From positions 682,001 to 746,000 of the forward strand of contig RCTD01000028.1 in NCBI GenBank assembly GCA_014898415.1: a stretch of DNA of 64,000 nucleotides, written 5' to 3'. A program made the translations under genes and the position numbers. Positions 21,740 to 32,156 of this stretch are shown here, piece by piece; positions within the stretch are counted from its first letter, which is position 1; the number at the start of each line of letters is the position of its first letter. Source of the DNA: Stromatinia cepivora. Taxonomy: Eukaryota > Ascomycota > Leotiomycetes > Helotiales > Sclerotiniaceae. The notes under the pieces were generated by a model, which had not been told where the DNA came from, made no database searches, and saw nothing but the letters and a program-made list of their open reading frames with translations.

Positions 21740-21954
21740 TTCGTTATGAAGTTTTGCAATTGTGAGGTTTATTGAATTGTAATTTATAGTTTAAAAATTA
21801 AGGGTAAGAAAAAAGATAACATTTTTGAATAATATTAAGAAGATTTATGTGCAGATGAGAGAGCAGAAGCGATGTGTTTAGATAGGAGTAAGTGGAGTAT
21901 ATATAAGTATATATAGATGTTATTTCATTTTTTATTTGGAAGAGTTTTTAATAA

Positions 21955-22104
21955 TGTGATGAATCTAATGAGTGTTTAAAGATCAATTTTAGAATTAAAA
22001 GTTATAGAGTTAAAGAGAGAGTGTTATGAAGTTATATATATGATCGGCTCGAAGCTTAGTATTGTACTAGCCCGATCGGACGCGATCACGTGTATCTCGT
22101 GACA
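21955..22104 (-). repeat. Element 1, 5' LTR (150 bp)
   Basis: Begins TGTGATGAAT and ends TCTCGTGACA on the plus strand. Its left (inner) half is the more mutated one, while its right (outer) half keeps CpG sites. Confidence 0.9.
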
Positions 22105-22307
22105 GGATAATTCTGTATTCGAAGATGTTCTATATAATTGAAGAAAGGTTATCTATTGTTGAAAAGAATTCTGGATATAGTTTTTTATAAATAATATTGT
22201 TATCAATAATTGTATATCTATCGAAAAAGCCTTAGATTATCTAGAATATATTTTAATATTGTATTTCTATTCTAAATAGAATAAAAGAAGTATATTCAAA
22301 CAATTAA
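22105..22307. other. Spacer between the two elements
   Basis: 203 bp of AT-rich sequence including the GGATA duplication at its left end and the ATTAA duplication of element 2 at 22303-22307. No feature otherwise. Confidence 0.6.
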
Positions 22308-22589
22308 TGTGACGCACAAGAGCCGTAGTAGAGCTGAATAAACAGGGTCAATTATGTTCTTTAGAATCTACAATTGAAGAACTATAGTTCGTAAGGAGCG
22401 ATTAAATATATATATATAAATACTTATTCGTAAACTGCGGGGTTGTATGTATATATTATTAGGGTTACCATTTTATTATATTAAATCGTATGAATCGTAA
22501 TATATATGTATAGACGATCAATTTATCAATGGATGTGGGAGATAAGAGGTATCATATAGTTAGTCTCTTGTGATTCACAATTCGTGATA
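22308..22589 (-). repeat. Element 2, 3' LTR (282 bp)
   Basis: Plus strand begins TGTGACGCAC and ends ATTCGTGATA, where the final CA has become TA. The left half keeps GC-containing words and the right half is AT-converted. Confidence 0.9.
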
Positions 22590-22605
22590 CTACCCCCCCC
22601 TTCGG
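22590..22605 (-). other. Element 2 polypurine tract
   Basis: On the minus strand a G-rich purine run (GAAGGGGGGGGGTAG) abuts the 3' LTR. Its last bases (GGTAG) match those of element 1. Confidence 0.7.
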
Positions 22606-22689
22606 AAAAGCTCGCCCTCAAACGTTTCATTCCTTTATTCTATTATTATTTCATCAGAAACTAGATTTTATAAAGGTTTATGAGCTTTA

Positions 22690-23008
22690 AATCAATTAGA
22701 TTGGTCATTTTGGTTGATTTAATCAATTTACTGGAAATTGACCAAATTAACCAAATTAATCGACCAAATTGACCAAAATGACAAATGAATTGACCAAATC
22801 GATCAAATCGTTCATCAATTGGTTAAATTAATATTGATTCGTATTCTCCTTGATTTGGGGAACCTCTAAAAGGAAAAAGTTTCAATAGAAAAGGGAAGGA
22901 GGTTGAATTATGGTATAGTGATGATGGGTGGTTAATATGGCCAATTCCGAAATCGACCAAGTTAATCGACCAAATTGACCAAATTGACCAAATTGAACGA
23001 AATCGACA
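22690..23008. repeat. Degenerate GACCAAATT-type short tandem repeats
   Basis: Two clusters (about 22720-22830 and 22955-23008) of words such as TTGACCAAAT, AATCGACCAA and AATTAACC recur every 9-10 bp, with an inverted partner set (TTGGTTGATT, TTGGTCATTT) at about 22700-22740. They lie in the 3' untranslated part of element 2. Confidence 0.7.
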
Positions 23009-23524
23009 GGGGTGACGTTACATTTCGTTCTTACCATATTCAAGCTTCCCTTTGCATGATTTTTTTGAAATGATTATAGGTATATATTGCCTTCGTATTG
23101 TTTTGGTGGTGGCAGCTCGTCTATTATATGAAGTTCGGGTTATGTATATATATAATCAAATTCCCTTGAATTTGTATGGGTTTTTGATCTTTTCACGATT
23201 GTATATGTATATACCATTATAAAATCATAATATCTAGTCTGCTGTATTGAAGAACACTTTTCTTTCCCTTGGTTTCATAGATGAATCGTCATCCATATGA
23301 TTATAATTATCTTCTCCGTTCTTATAGAGCTTTATCCAATCAATTAGTCGATTAGGAGGATCAGGCAATGTTGAATTGGCCAGATGAAAATTGTACAAGA
23401 GATACAATGATGTTTTAAAATCGGAAATAGGATACTAGATAAGATCGATATCGTTATTAAACTACAAGACTCTATATAATAAGGTTTTTCGTACTTTCTT
23501 TATTGTTAGGATCTTTTCCATTTT

Positions 23525-23719
23525 CTATTCCGAATCATTAGTTATATTAATAAACGGAGATGATTCGAATATCTGATTAGGAAGGGGATTGTCATATGCT
23601 TTGTATAATCGATCTGAAGGGAAAACAGGATGAATTTTCATTGTAATCGGGAGTTCGAACTTAAAAGAGCTTCCAGATCGATTAATGATCTTGAATCTTC
23701 CTTGAATTGGGAAATCCAA
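23525..23719 (-). pseudogene. Integrase C-terminal remnant
   Basis: The frame reads PIQGRFKIINRSGSSFKFEL then MKIHPVFPSDRLYKA, the conserved end of Ty3/gypsy polyproteins just after the integrase core. Confidence 0.75.
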
Positions 23720-24562
23720 TTTCTTAAATAGTCTTTGGGTAGGATAACTCTTTATATTGAGCTATATATAATCTTCGATATCGAAATCGATCTTACGTTG
23801 ATAAGCATTTGTGGATTTCGATATCTTGATTTGAATATACAATAAGCCTTCTTTCGTTCATGCAAAAGCTAATCTATTGCATTCTGCATATATACAAGCA
23901 TTATATATATTCATATCGTTTGTTGGTTTACTAGTGTTTTCCTTTCATTCCCATGTATATTTCGGTGCATACCTGTATAGGGTTTCATAGAATATGAACC
24001 TTCCTAAGGAGTTGTGTAAAAGAGTAAATTATATGTAATCCATTATAGATAGGAATTCTGATTAATTATCTTGATAATAATTAATAAACAGTCTTAATTG
24101 TTGTTAAAGGTATTAATTATAAATCTTAATTTGACCATCGGTTTGGGGATAATGAACAATAAATAATTTAAGATCGGTTTCTAAGATTTAATTGAATTCC
24201 TTCCAGAACTGTAATATGAATTGGGGGCCGCGATCCGATACTATAATGTTAAAAGGATTATAATATCGATATATATAATAAAGATATAGTTATACTTGAG
24301 TTCGAGTATCGATTGATTTATAACAAGGTATAAAGATAGTTTGTTTTGTTAATCGATCAATAATAACTAAAACATTATTATATCCATATTTATCCTTATT
24401 AAAATTGTAATAATCCATAATGATATATTACTATACTCGATTAGGAATCGGAAATGGATGTAATAAACTGGGGGTACGATTGTATAAAACGGAACTGTAT
24501 TTGTAGATATAACAATTGTGTATATATCTGGCTACAATATCGTATATTCTGGATCAATAGTA

Positions 24563-24883
24563 TTATTGAGATAATAAAAGGTAGGTTTTGCTTATATCAG
24601 GATGAGTAATGAAAATGGAATTATAGGTTTCACGAATCAGGTAAATTCGAAGGTTGTCGACGTCGGGTACCATTAGGCGGTCATTGTAGAGTAAAAGGTT
24701 ATTTTGGAATGATATATATTTATAATCTTGGGTAGCTTGTATTTTGAATACTAATAAGTTATCTGTAGTTTTATTTGCTTCGATGATATGGTTAATTAAA
24801 TCGAATCGAAAAGCGATTTCATTCAAATCGATGTTAATAATCACTATTTCGTCTAAATGGTACTTTCGTAAAACTTTTCTCAT
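24563..24883 (-). pseudogene. Integrase N-terminal (zinc) region remnant
   Basis: A 106-codon open stretch including LLLYNDRLMVPDVDNLR, LIRETYNSIFITHPDISKTY and LLSQ, the segment that joins RNase H to the integrase zinc domain in fungal Ty3-like elements. One expected zinc-binding His is present (THPD). Confidence 0.75.
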
Positions 24884-25549
24884 GATTTCGGTATCAACTT
24901 GGTTATCTTTAATAAGCTACTGAAGGCGATTCTTCTTCTTGGTATGGTTCTGGAGGTCCAATTCATTGATTCGATGAATTAAAGCATTAATGAGAAGGTT
25001 ATCTTTTCCAAAGCGATATATAATAATGAAATTATAATCGATTAGAACTTTTATCCAGCAAATTTGTTGGGCATTGAAAATCTTGGTAGTTATGAAATAT
25101 TCGAGAGTTTTATAATCGGTATAAACCTTGATTTTATATAATAAACTAGCGAATTCTATTTTTCAATAATTGAAAAATCGAATGATTGATAGTATTTCCT
25201 TATTATAAACTTTGTAGTTCAATTCAGTGGTAATTATGATCTTGGAGAAATAAGTTACGGGAAACCAATCTTCGCTATGCTATTATGATAATATATTAGC
25301 AATTATTTTATCGGATGTGTTTATTTCGAGTATACAGGGGAGTCGGTAATTATAATGTTGCAGGAGCGAAACGGAGATAAGCTTTTTCTTCAAGATATTG
25401 AATATATTTTGGTATACTTTGTCAAATACGAATTTAATATTTGCTTTAATAAATTCATTGAGAGATTTCGCTATTATACTGTAATCCTTAATGAATCATC
25501 AATAAAAATTGCAAAAACCAAGGAATGATTGGATCCCTTTCACTATTAT

Positions 25550-26284
25550 CGGAAAGATTCAATTCTTAATTATTTCAATCTTTTCAAGATTTATCTTTAC
25601 TTTTTTAATAAAGATAATAAAGCTCAAATACTTGGTGTGTGTAATGTTGAATTCGTATTTCTTGAGATCCGCTTGTAGATTAATAACTTTTAATTGTTCG
25701 AAAATTAGTTTAATATAAATTTGGTGTTTTTCTTTGTTTTCGGAATAAATTAAAATATTGTTGAGATATATTGTATAGAAGATATCTAGGTAATCGAATA
25801 AAATATTATTTATATAATACTAGTAGATTATGAAATCATTTATTAATCTAAATGGTATAATCTTGTATTTGTATAATCCATATTGAATTCGGAAAGTAGT
25901 ATACTTTTTTAAAGCAAAATTCATTTTTATATAATAAAAAGTTTAATGAATATCGAATTTGGTAAAGATTTTAGTATCGGAAAGCCGAAAAAGTATTTTG
26001 TTGATTAAAGGGAGGGGATATCGATCCTTATATATCAAGGAATTCAATAATCTGAAGTTTATATAGAACTTCAAATTATTATTGGGTTTCTTAACGAATA
26101 GGATAGATGCAGTATAAAGGGTTTGATTAGATTCAATGAAATCTTTACTGAAGTTATTTATAATATATTCTTTAACGATTTCCAATTGTTCCAGGGATAT
26201 CTTATAAAACGGGCTATAGTGTAAGGCTTGTTCTCCTTCGCCTTCCAATATAATTTTATGATTATAAGATCGATTAGAAGGCAA
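25550..26284 (-). pseudogene. Reverse transcriptase remnant
   Basis: The open part (26284-25943) shows the fingers and palm start: HKIILEGEGEQALHYSPFY, FIESNQTLYTASILFVKKPN, NFRLLNSLIYKDRYPLPLIN and FTKFDIH, then a TAA where a Gln codon is expected. Further along the same frame, codons at 25768-25757 read Tyr-Leu-Asn-Asn followed by ILIYS: the YLDD active-site box with both Asp codons changed to Asn. RNase H remnants follow without a usable frame. Confidence 0.85.
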
Positions 26285-26902
26285 AATGTTTGATTTATAT
26301 TTGGAAAAGGTTTGATGATACTATTGATATTCAAATAATATTTCAGGTTCTAAATCGATTTCGGTTAATATTCGATCGAGTTTCTTTTGAACTTTTATAT
26401 TCTTGAATTCGATTAGGGTAATCAATATTCTCTTTTTTGTATATTATTCGTTTTATCGGAAGTTTATTATATCATCGAGTTCTTTTAGAATAATAGTAAA
26501 GAGTTCAATTTGTTCATCTTTTTTGCATTCTAATTGGAACTTATCAGATTTGAGTATATATAGATCGAGGATTTCGGATGATATACAGGGAAGGCATTTA
26601 TAGATCTATAGTAATAGTATGATTAGTTGGGAAAGAGGTGGATTGAATTTGAAAGGAATCGGAACTTCTTCCTTTTCAACAAAAATCTATATTATGTTTA
26701 TACTTGAAGGTTTTTGTTGTATATCATCAATTACAATTGATCTACTCAATTATAAATCTCTTCGATTCCAATATTCTTCGAATTAATCATTTCGTCGATC
26801 AATATTTTGTTAAGTTAATCAATCGATCTTCCGTTTGCAAAGGGATGATTGGATAACGAGGAGATTATTCGAATAGGAAATAGTACAGGATCTCTTTTTA
26901 GA

Positions 26903-27139
26903 TTATTCAAAATATTTATTGAAGCAATCAAGCTTCGTTCGAGTTTCTGATAACCAAAATCTACCTAAAATAATATTATAATTCCCTAATTCAGTAATAA
27001 AGAAAAGAACAAAAGATTGTTCACAATTATCAACCATTAAATTAAAGAATATAAAATAAATAATAATATAGCCTTGTATACCATTATACTCTTTAATTTC
27101 AATTAAAGCTTCAAATAATATAATTCTGGATTTAAACAT
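26903..27139 (-). pseudogene. Retroviral-type aspartic protease remnant
   Basis: The 78-codon frame (KEYNGIQGYIIIYFIFFNLM, ELGNYNIILGRFWL) matches the C-terminal half of Ty3-like proteases, where ILG(R/K).WL is the conserved end motif. Confidence 0.65.
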
Positions 27140-27449
27140 AGAAAATAAACAAATAAGGAATATAGTATTAATAAAAGCAAATCCATTTGCTCTAAAATCA
27201 ATAAATACTTTTGATCAATAAATATAACCATTTTTCGAAAGGCTGTAAGGAAGAATGAATACTTCTCCTCCCATAAACTTGGTTAAATCAAGAAATCTCA
27301 TATCCTGTATAACACTTAGGATGGAGACAGAGTTTAAGCATTTGATTTTAAATACTTTTCTTCTTTTAAACGGGTATTCTGTATAACTTTAGTTGTAGCT
27401 TTTAGGCTGAAATCTTCTTCGGCATCCTGATATTCTTTGAATTCTTCTG

Positions 27450-28060
27450 TTTCTTTTTATACCATTTCAATCTTATTAAGGTTATCAATACAAAATATCG
27501 ATGTATGTATTATTTCAGAAAAGGGAGAGGGCAACGAACATTTGAAATTCGAATAATTATTGGATACAGCGGAACCGGTGTATCCGGGAGGGGTATTCCG
27601 GAATGGAAATGGTTTCGGGAATGTAAAGGTTCCAAAATTGGAGCTGTTAAAGCTCCGAAAGGATTGCAAGGGGTTCATAGTAATTATTAATTTGCGAATA
27701 GCTATAAAGGCTTCTCGACCAATGCAATATCAATTTCGTTCTTGTAATGAAACTTCATTTTGATCTATTTTAATAAATATATTTATAAATTCTTCTATAA
27801 TCTTATAATCTTTAATAGGTATTGTTACCATTCGCGAAAGAAAATCGAAAATCTTTTATTCGAGATCCTTAAATAGAACTTTATCATCAATAATCTCCAT
27901 TTGGGTAACAAATAGTTTGAACTTTTTATACCATTCTAGGAAATTGCTATATCGAATCGTATTAAGCATAACCCATATCTTGTATTAAAAACGAGTATCA
28001 TCGATTTTGACCGGGTTCTGATAGATCATTGTAAGCTGTTCGATCAATTCGAATACTGTA
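27450..28060 (-). pseudogene. Gag remnant of element 2
   Basis: The minus-strand reading NFLEWYKKFKLFVTQMEI with following helical segments, interrupted by stops, resembles the capsid part of Ty3-like Gag; 27678-27457 is Pro/Phe/Asn rich like the linker before the protease. No intact zinc knuckle was seen. Confidence 0.5.
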
Positions 28061-29058
28061 AATCGGGGTATTCGTATATAAAGAGTATAACAATGTATTT
28101 ATACTTTCAATTCAATTTAATCGATTATATATGCATAACATTGTATTTCATTCTTAAGTGATATAGTATACAATTCGAATCGTTTTATAATCAATAATTG
28201 CTATAAATTAGCTTTAGGTTCAATATTATCGCTAAATTTAGTAATAAGATTTATAGGTTTTGATATATATATATTTTATTGCGAATTATGATTGATACAG
28301 GAATACGATCTTGACCGGTTAGGTTGGCTTCTTGAGTAAAGGGACCCCTGATTATTAAATAGATTATCACTTCCTGAAAGGAAAAGAGAATCCTCAGAGG
28401 GTCTTTAATGATCAGATTGTCTAATCAAAGTTTTCTTTCTTTGACTTTGGGATCTTCGGGTTTGCTTGAATAAAGGTCCTTGAATTTCGATTAAGGGAAT
28501 AAGAGAAGTTTTAGGTACTGTTGTTAACCTGAATATTTATATAAGTATCATTTAAGGTTCAAAAGGAGATTGCATTGTTACAAAATTCATTATTATTATA
28601 ACTTTCAATTATCGATTCTCCTTTTTCAAATTTATAACCATTACATAAAGATCTTATAATTGTAATAATAATTCGAAAGGAATAATTAAACCATTAAGAA
28701 TATCAATTTCATACACTAGAATCTTCTCTTTACCAATCTTCTTTCTTTCAATGATAACATTATCCAATCCTATATTTATATTTTCTTCGAAGAGTTGTTG
28801 AAATAATTAAAAAGAAGGAAAAGGTTCCTCAGAATATGTTTTCGAAAGTTCGGAGCGTACAGAAGAAGGAATTCGTTACATTATAAAAGTGATAATATAC
28901 TTCTAAAAGTGTTTATATCTTTATCAATTAAATCGAAATAGATCTTCTTCCTTTGAATATAACATTTGTAAAAATTCATTTAAAAAGGTATTATTAAAGT
29001 GAAATATTATTTGAGAGACCATCAGATAGTTGAACACTTATAAATGAATTGTAAATAA

Positions 29059-29340
29059 TATGATGTACAAGAACCATAATAGAATTGAATAAACAAGATC
29101 AATTATATTCTTTAGAATCTATAATTAAAGAATTATAATTTGTAAAAAACAACTAAATATATATATACAAATACCCATTCGTAAGCTGCGGGGTTGTGCG
29201 CATATATTATTAAGATCATCATTTTACTATACTAAATCATATGAATCGTAATGCATGTGCACGGACGATCAGCTCATCAATGGATGTGGGAGATAAGAGG
29301 TATCACGTGGTTAGTCTCCTGTGGTTCACGATTCGTGACA
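29059..29340 (-). repeat. Element 2, 5' LTR (282 bp)
   Basis: Plus strand begins TATGATGTAC (mutated TG) and ends ATTCGTGACA. Its left (inner) half is AT-converted; the right (outer) half keeps the GC words lost in the 3' LTR. Confidence 0.9.
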
Positions 29341-30456
29341 ATTAATGATTATATATAAAGAATAATTATATTTAGTTTTACTTTAACAAAAAAAGCTTTC
29401 TAAAGATATAAAGAAATTATAATATTATAAAATCAAGAACTCAAAATTATTTATATAAAAAAAGTCTTTTTCTTTTATAATTTTGATCTTTTTATATAAA
29501 TAGGATTTAATATTAAAATAAAAACCTCAGTTTGGTATATCTACATATCCTAAAAGAGTCTCTGGATATAAATCAATACTATTACTACTACTATTACTAT
29601 ATCTATCAATAGATAACTAGATGTATTTACTTATTCACTTAATATCCATTCAATTTATTTTTCCAAGCCTACTTAGGTACCTAAGCAATATCTTACCTAC
29701 GGAGTACCGAAATTAAATGAATGAACGAGAAAGTATTGATTTCTCGAGATAGTTTTGGGAAAATGTTGATGTTATCAGACCAACAGGATTGGGTATAAAC
29801 CTCAAGTACCTACCTGATTAACTAATACACATAAGTACCTAGTATGTTGATATATTACAAAATCAAAAGATTAGATTAGACGAGACGAGATAGATATAGT
29901 TATAGAGATAGGTTTGCCTAGGTAGGTGGCAAGTGTTCCACTTGTTTCTAACTACCTACCTAGCATATGAAGTGATGAGAGTTAGATGCTATATCAACTA
30001 ACGTACTGGACGCATTTTCACTGTGGGGTAAAGGGGCGTGGGTTGTCTAGGTTCATGTGAATGTTTCGGAGGTCTTAGGTATATAAACTTAAAGTGCCTT
30101 TCTACTTAGGACGGGAGTGATGTGAACTGGCGTAATCATTGGGATGCAATGCATGGTATGATGTGAAATTGATGTTAGGATTTATTGACCTGATCCCCTT
30201 TGATCTAGAGAGTATATCTCTTGAGAGTAGTTGTAAAGACGGGTCTTCAGGACGACGAAAACACATAGATATAACATAACTCCAGAGTTGTCGTTTATCA
30301 CAACCAGCCATGATATAATCAATATCCCTCTGATCGCCTCATGAATCTCCGGAATTTGATCTTCCTCATCATGTTCCTTTTCCCCAACGCCGGCGCTCTC
30401 TAATATTTAATAACTAAGAATGTACAGATGATCAATCGATGAATAAACTTTTCCTC
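29341..30456. other. Intergenic, right margin of transposon island
   Basis: Very AT-rich up to about 29650, then typical unique fungal spacer with recurrent TACCTAGGTA-like words. A 69-codon minus-strand ORF at 30102-30311 is not supported. The part near 30300-30456 is probably the 3' UTR of the Sds3-like gene. Confidence 0.5.
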
Positions 30457-32156
30457 TCAACCTAATAAATTCTTCCTCACTCGACCCGCTCTTGATGACG
30501 TTCCATCATTGGTGTTTTGTCTTGACATCGGTGTTCCTCCGACTTCACTTCCTCCCCTAGAACTTTGCTTTGATATTGATTCTGCACCGAGTTCTTCTCG
30601 TAAGTTGCTGAGCATTGAGCCTTTATTATCGCTTCTAACGTAATAAGTTTGGGCTCTTCTCGGTGTGCTGACTGCCTCGAGAAGACTTCTTCCGCCGTTT
30701 TCCAATTCAAGATTTTTACCATAACCCCGCTCATCATTGTACGTACGACCCCTTCTGATGATCTCCAATTCGGCGTTAACTTCGTCGGGAGCCAATCCTT
30801 GCGGCTGATTAGCAGCGTCTCCCTTCACATATCCCTTCTGCATATTTGAGGCGAGAAGCGGTGGTAATTTAGGGATTTGTTTCGTGATCGCTGCCATATT
30901 ACCAGGGTATGCTAAGTCACTAATTATATCAATTCCTGTACCCGTATTGAAATTCGCAAGGGCTCCACCACGTGTGCTCCTAGTTTGATGTGATGGTTGA
31001 CGTTCCATTGTAGGTGCTGCTGGAGGAGAATCTGGATCATCATTCTCAACATCCCCAGATGTTGCATTTATCTTGTCAGTGTCGGGACTGGAATCGGATC
31101 TGCCATTTTGAGGGCTGTTTTCATCTTCGTATGGCGCATGTCGAACCATGTAACTATACGCTGCTTGGGCTGCCTCATTGTATTTCATTGCAAGCTCTTT
31201 ATCGGTGAAGAGCTTGTCAATACTGTATGCCGATGCGTCAATTTGTGCAGATGCGCTGATGTTCCGCTCGGAGCTCCATAATGGAGTACTACCACCGTTG
31301 TCCATACGTTGTCGCGAGGGAGCTGGGGATTCGTCGCCATCAATGCCCTTTCTCTTGCGTTTAGAGCCGTCATAGATATTCGGCAATTCTTCAGCTTCTC
31401 GGCGGTGCCTTGTAGCTCTTTTGGAATGCATCCCACCAGGGCTAGCGGGGTTGGCGAGACCGAATTGGCTTGGGTGGAGAAGTAAAGCACTATTCTCCCC
31501 AATCTCAATTGACTCTTTATCTTTCGATAAATGGGCTTTCTTGCTAATGACCTTATTGATCAAACGATCTCTCAAAGTTGTCTTCAAAGCTTGGTATTCT
31601 AAGTCTGCGAGTCGCATTCGGTAGGCATGGGCGGATTCGATTTCATTAGCTCTGACCTCGTAGTCTCTCTATAAAAAGGAAAATTAGCTTTAGATTTTCG
31701 TAGAGAGAGGAATACTCAAAGGGGAATAATTCAACGTACCATGTGTGTAGTCAATGCAACGTCCCGTTCCTCCATGGCGTTGTTGATCTCTCGTGCAAAG
31801 GACTCATACTCTTTTCCAGCAGCAGATGGATGATGACCAGCAATTCCTTTAGCTTTTTTGATACCATCTAGAACCAAAGCCTCAACCTCATTGCCATCTG
31901 GGAGGGGAAATTTGCCATGGACGTCCGCTTCCTGAATGAGATTCATATCGATTTGTAACCCTTTGAGCTGATCGCGATAATAATGATCTCGGTTCGAGGC
32001 AAAATTGACCGTCATTTCTGCAAGTTTATCTTGCAACATAGAGCGACGTTTATCTCTTTTTGATAGTTGATGCGGAGGTGGAGAATTGGATCGTTGTCTC
32101 TCAGCTTTGTTACCGAATGTCGTCGGGGACATTTGAGGAGAAGGACTCATAGCCAT
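30457..32156 (-). CDS. Sds3-like protein, Rpd3L histone deacetylase complex subunit
   Basis: Two exons: 32156-31740 and 31668-30457; intron 71 bp (GTACGT...TAG), 542 residues. Residues about 35-130 form the Sds3/Dep1-like core: SKRDKRRSMLQDKLAEMTVN, then NRDHYYRDQLKGLQIDMNLI and a helical region leading across the intron into RDYEVRANEIESAHAYRMRL, a predicted coiled coil. The rest is Ser/Asp/Pro-rich with basic clusters (SKRKRKG), likely nuclear and disordered. Sds3-type proteins hold Rpd3 and Sin3 together in the large deacetylase complex and so act in transcriptional repression. The domain call rests on the pattern of the N-terminal helices; Dep1 is the alternative member of the same family. 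Confidence 0.7.

Larger units (their letters stand above)
20429..22104 (-). mobile_element. LTR retrotransposon 1: LTR-gag-LTR, pol-less, complete ends
   Basis: 1676-bp element in minus orientation. Two 150-bp LTRs (20429-20578 and 21955-22104) are collinear without gaps and differ mostly by C/T and G/A changes. The 5 bp left of the element (20424-20428, GGATA) are repeated exactly to the right (22105-22109): a target-site duplication proving that both outer ends are intact. On the minus strand a purine tract (GAAGGGAAAGGTAG) directly precedes the 3' LTR, as a polypurine tract should. The only internal frame of note is a Gag fragment; there is no room for a full pol, so the element is non-autonomous, and it is heavily RIPped. 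Confidence 0.9.
22308..29340 (-). mobile_element. LTR retrotransposon 2: Ty3-like, complete ends, RIP-inactivated
   Basis: 7033-bp element on the minus strand. Two 282-bp LTRs (22308-22589 and 29059-29340) are collinear. The target-site duplication ATTAA is found at 22303-22307 and again at 29341-29345. Domain remnants lie in Ty3/gypsy order on the minus strand: gag (about 28.0-27.5 kb), aspartic protease (27.1-26.9), reverse transcriptase (26.3-25.6), RNase H (about 25.4-25.0), integrase zinc region (24.9-24.6) and integrase C-terminus (23.7-23.5). Coding capacity is destroyed by numerous stop codons of the kind made by C-to-T and G-to-A change, with extreme AT content and TpA richness. Confidence 0.92.

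Noticed and set aside
22690..23008. CRISPR-like array
   Set aside because: The 9-10-bp degenerate words have no unique spacers of constant length, and the genome is eukaryotic.
27505..27763. Overlapping plus-strand ORFs inside element 2
   Set aside because: Antisense to the retrotransposon's Gag/protease linker; all recognisable domains are on the minus strand.
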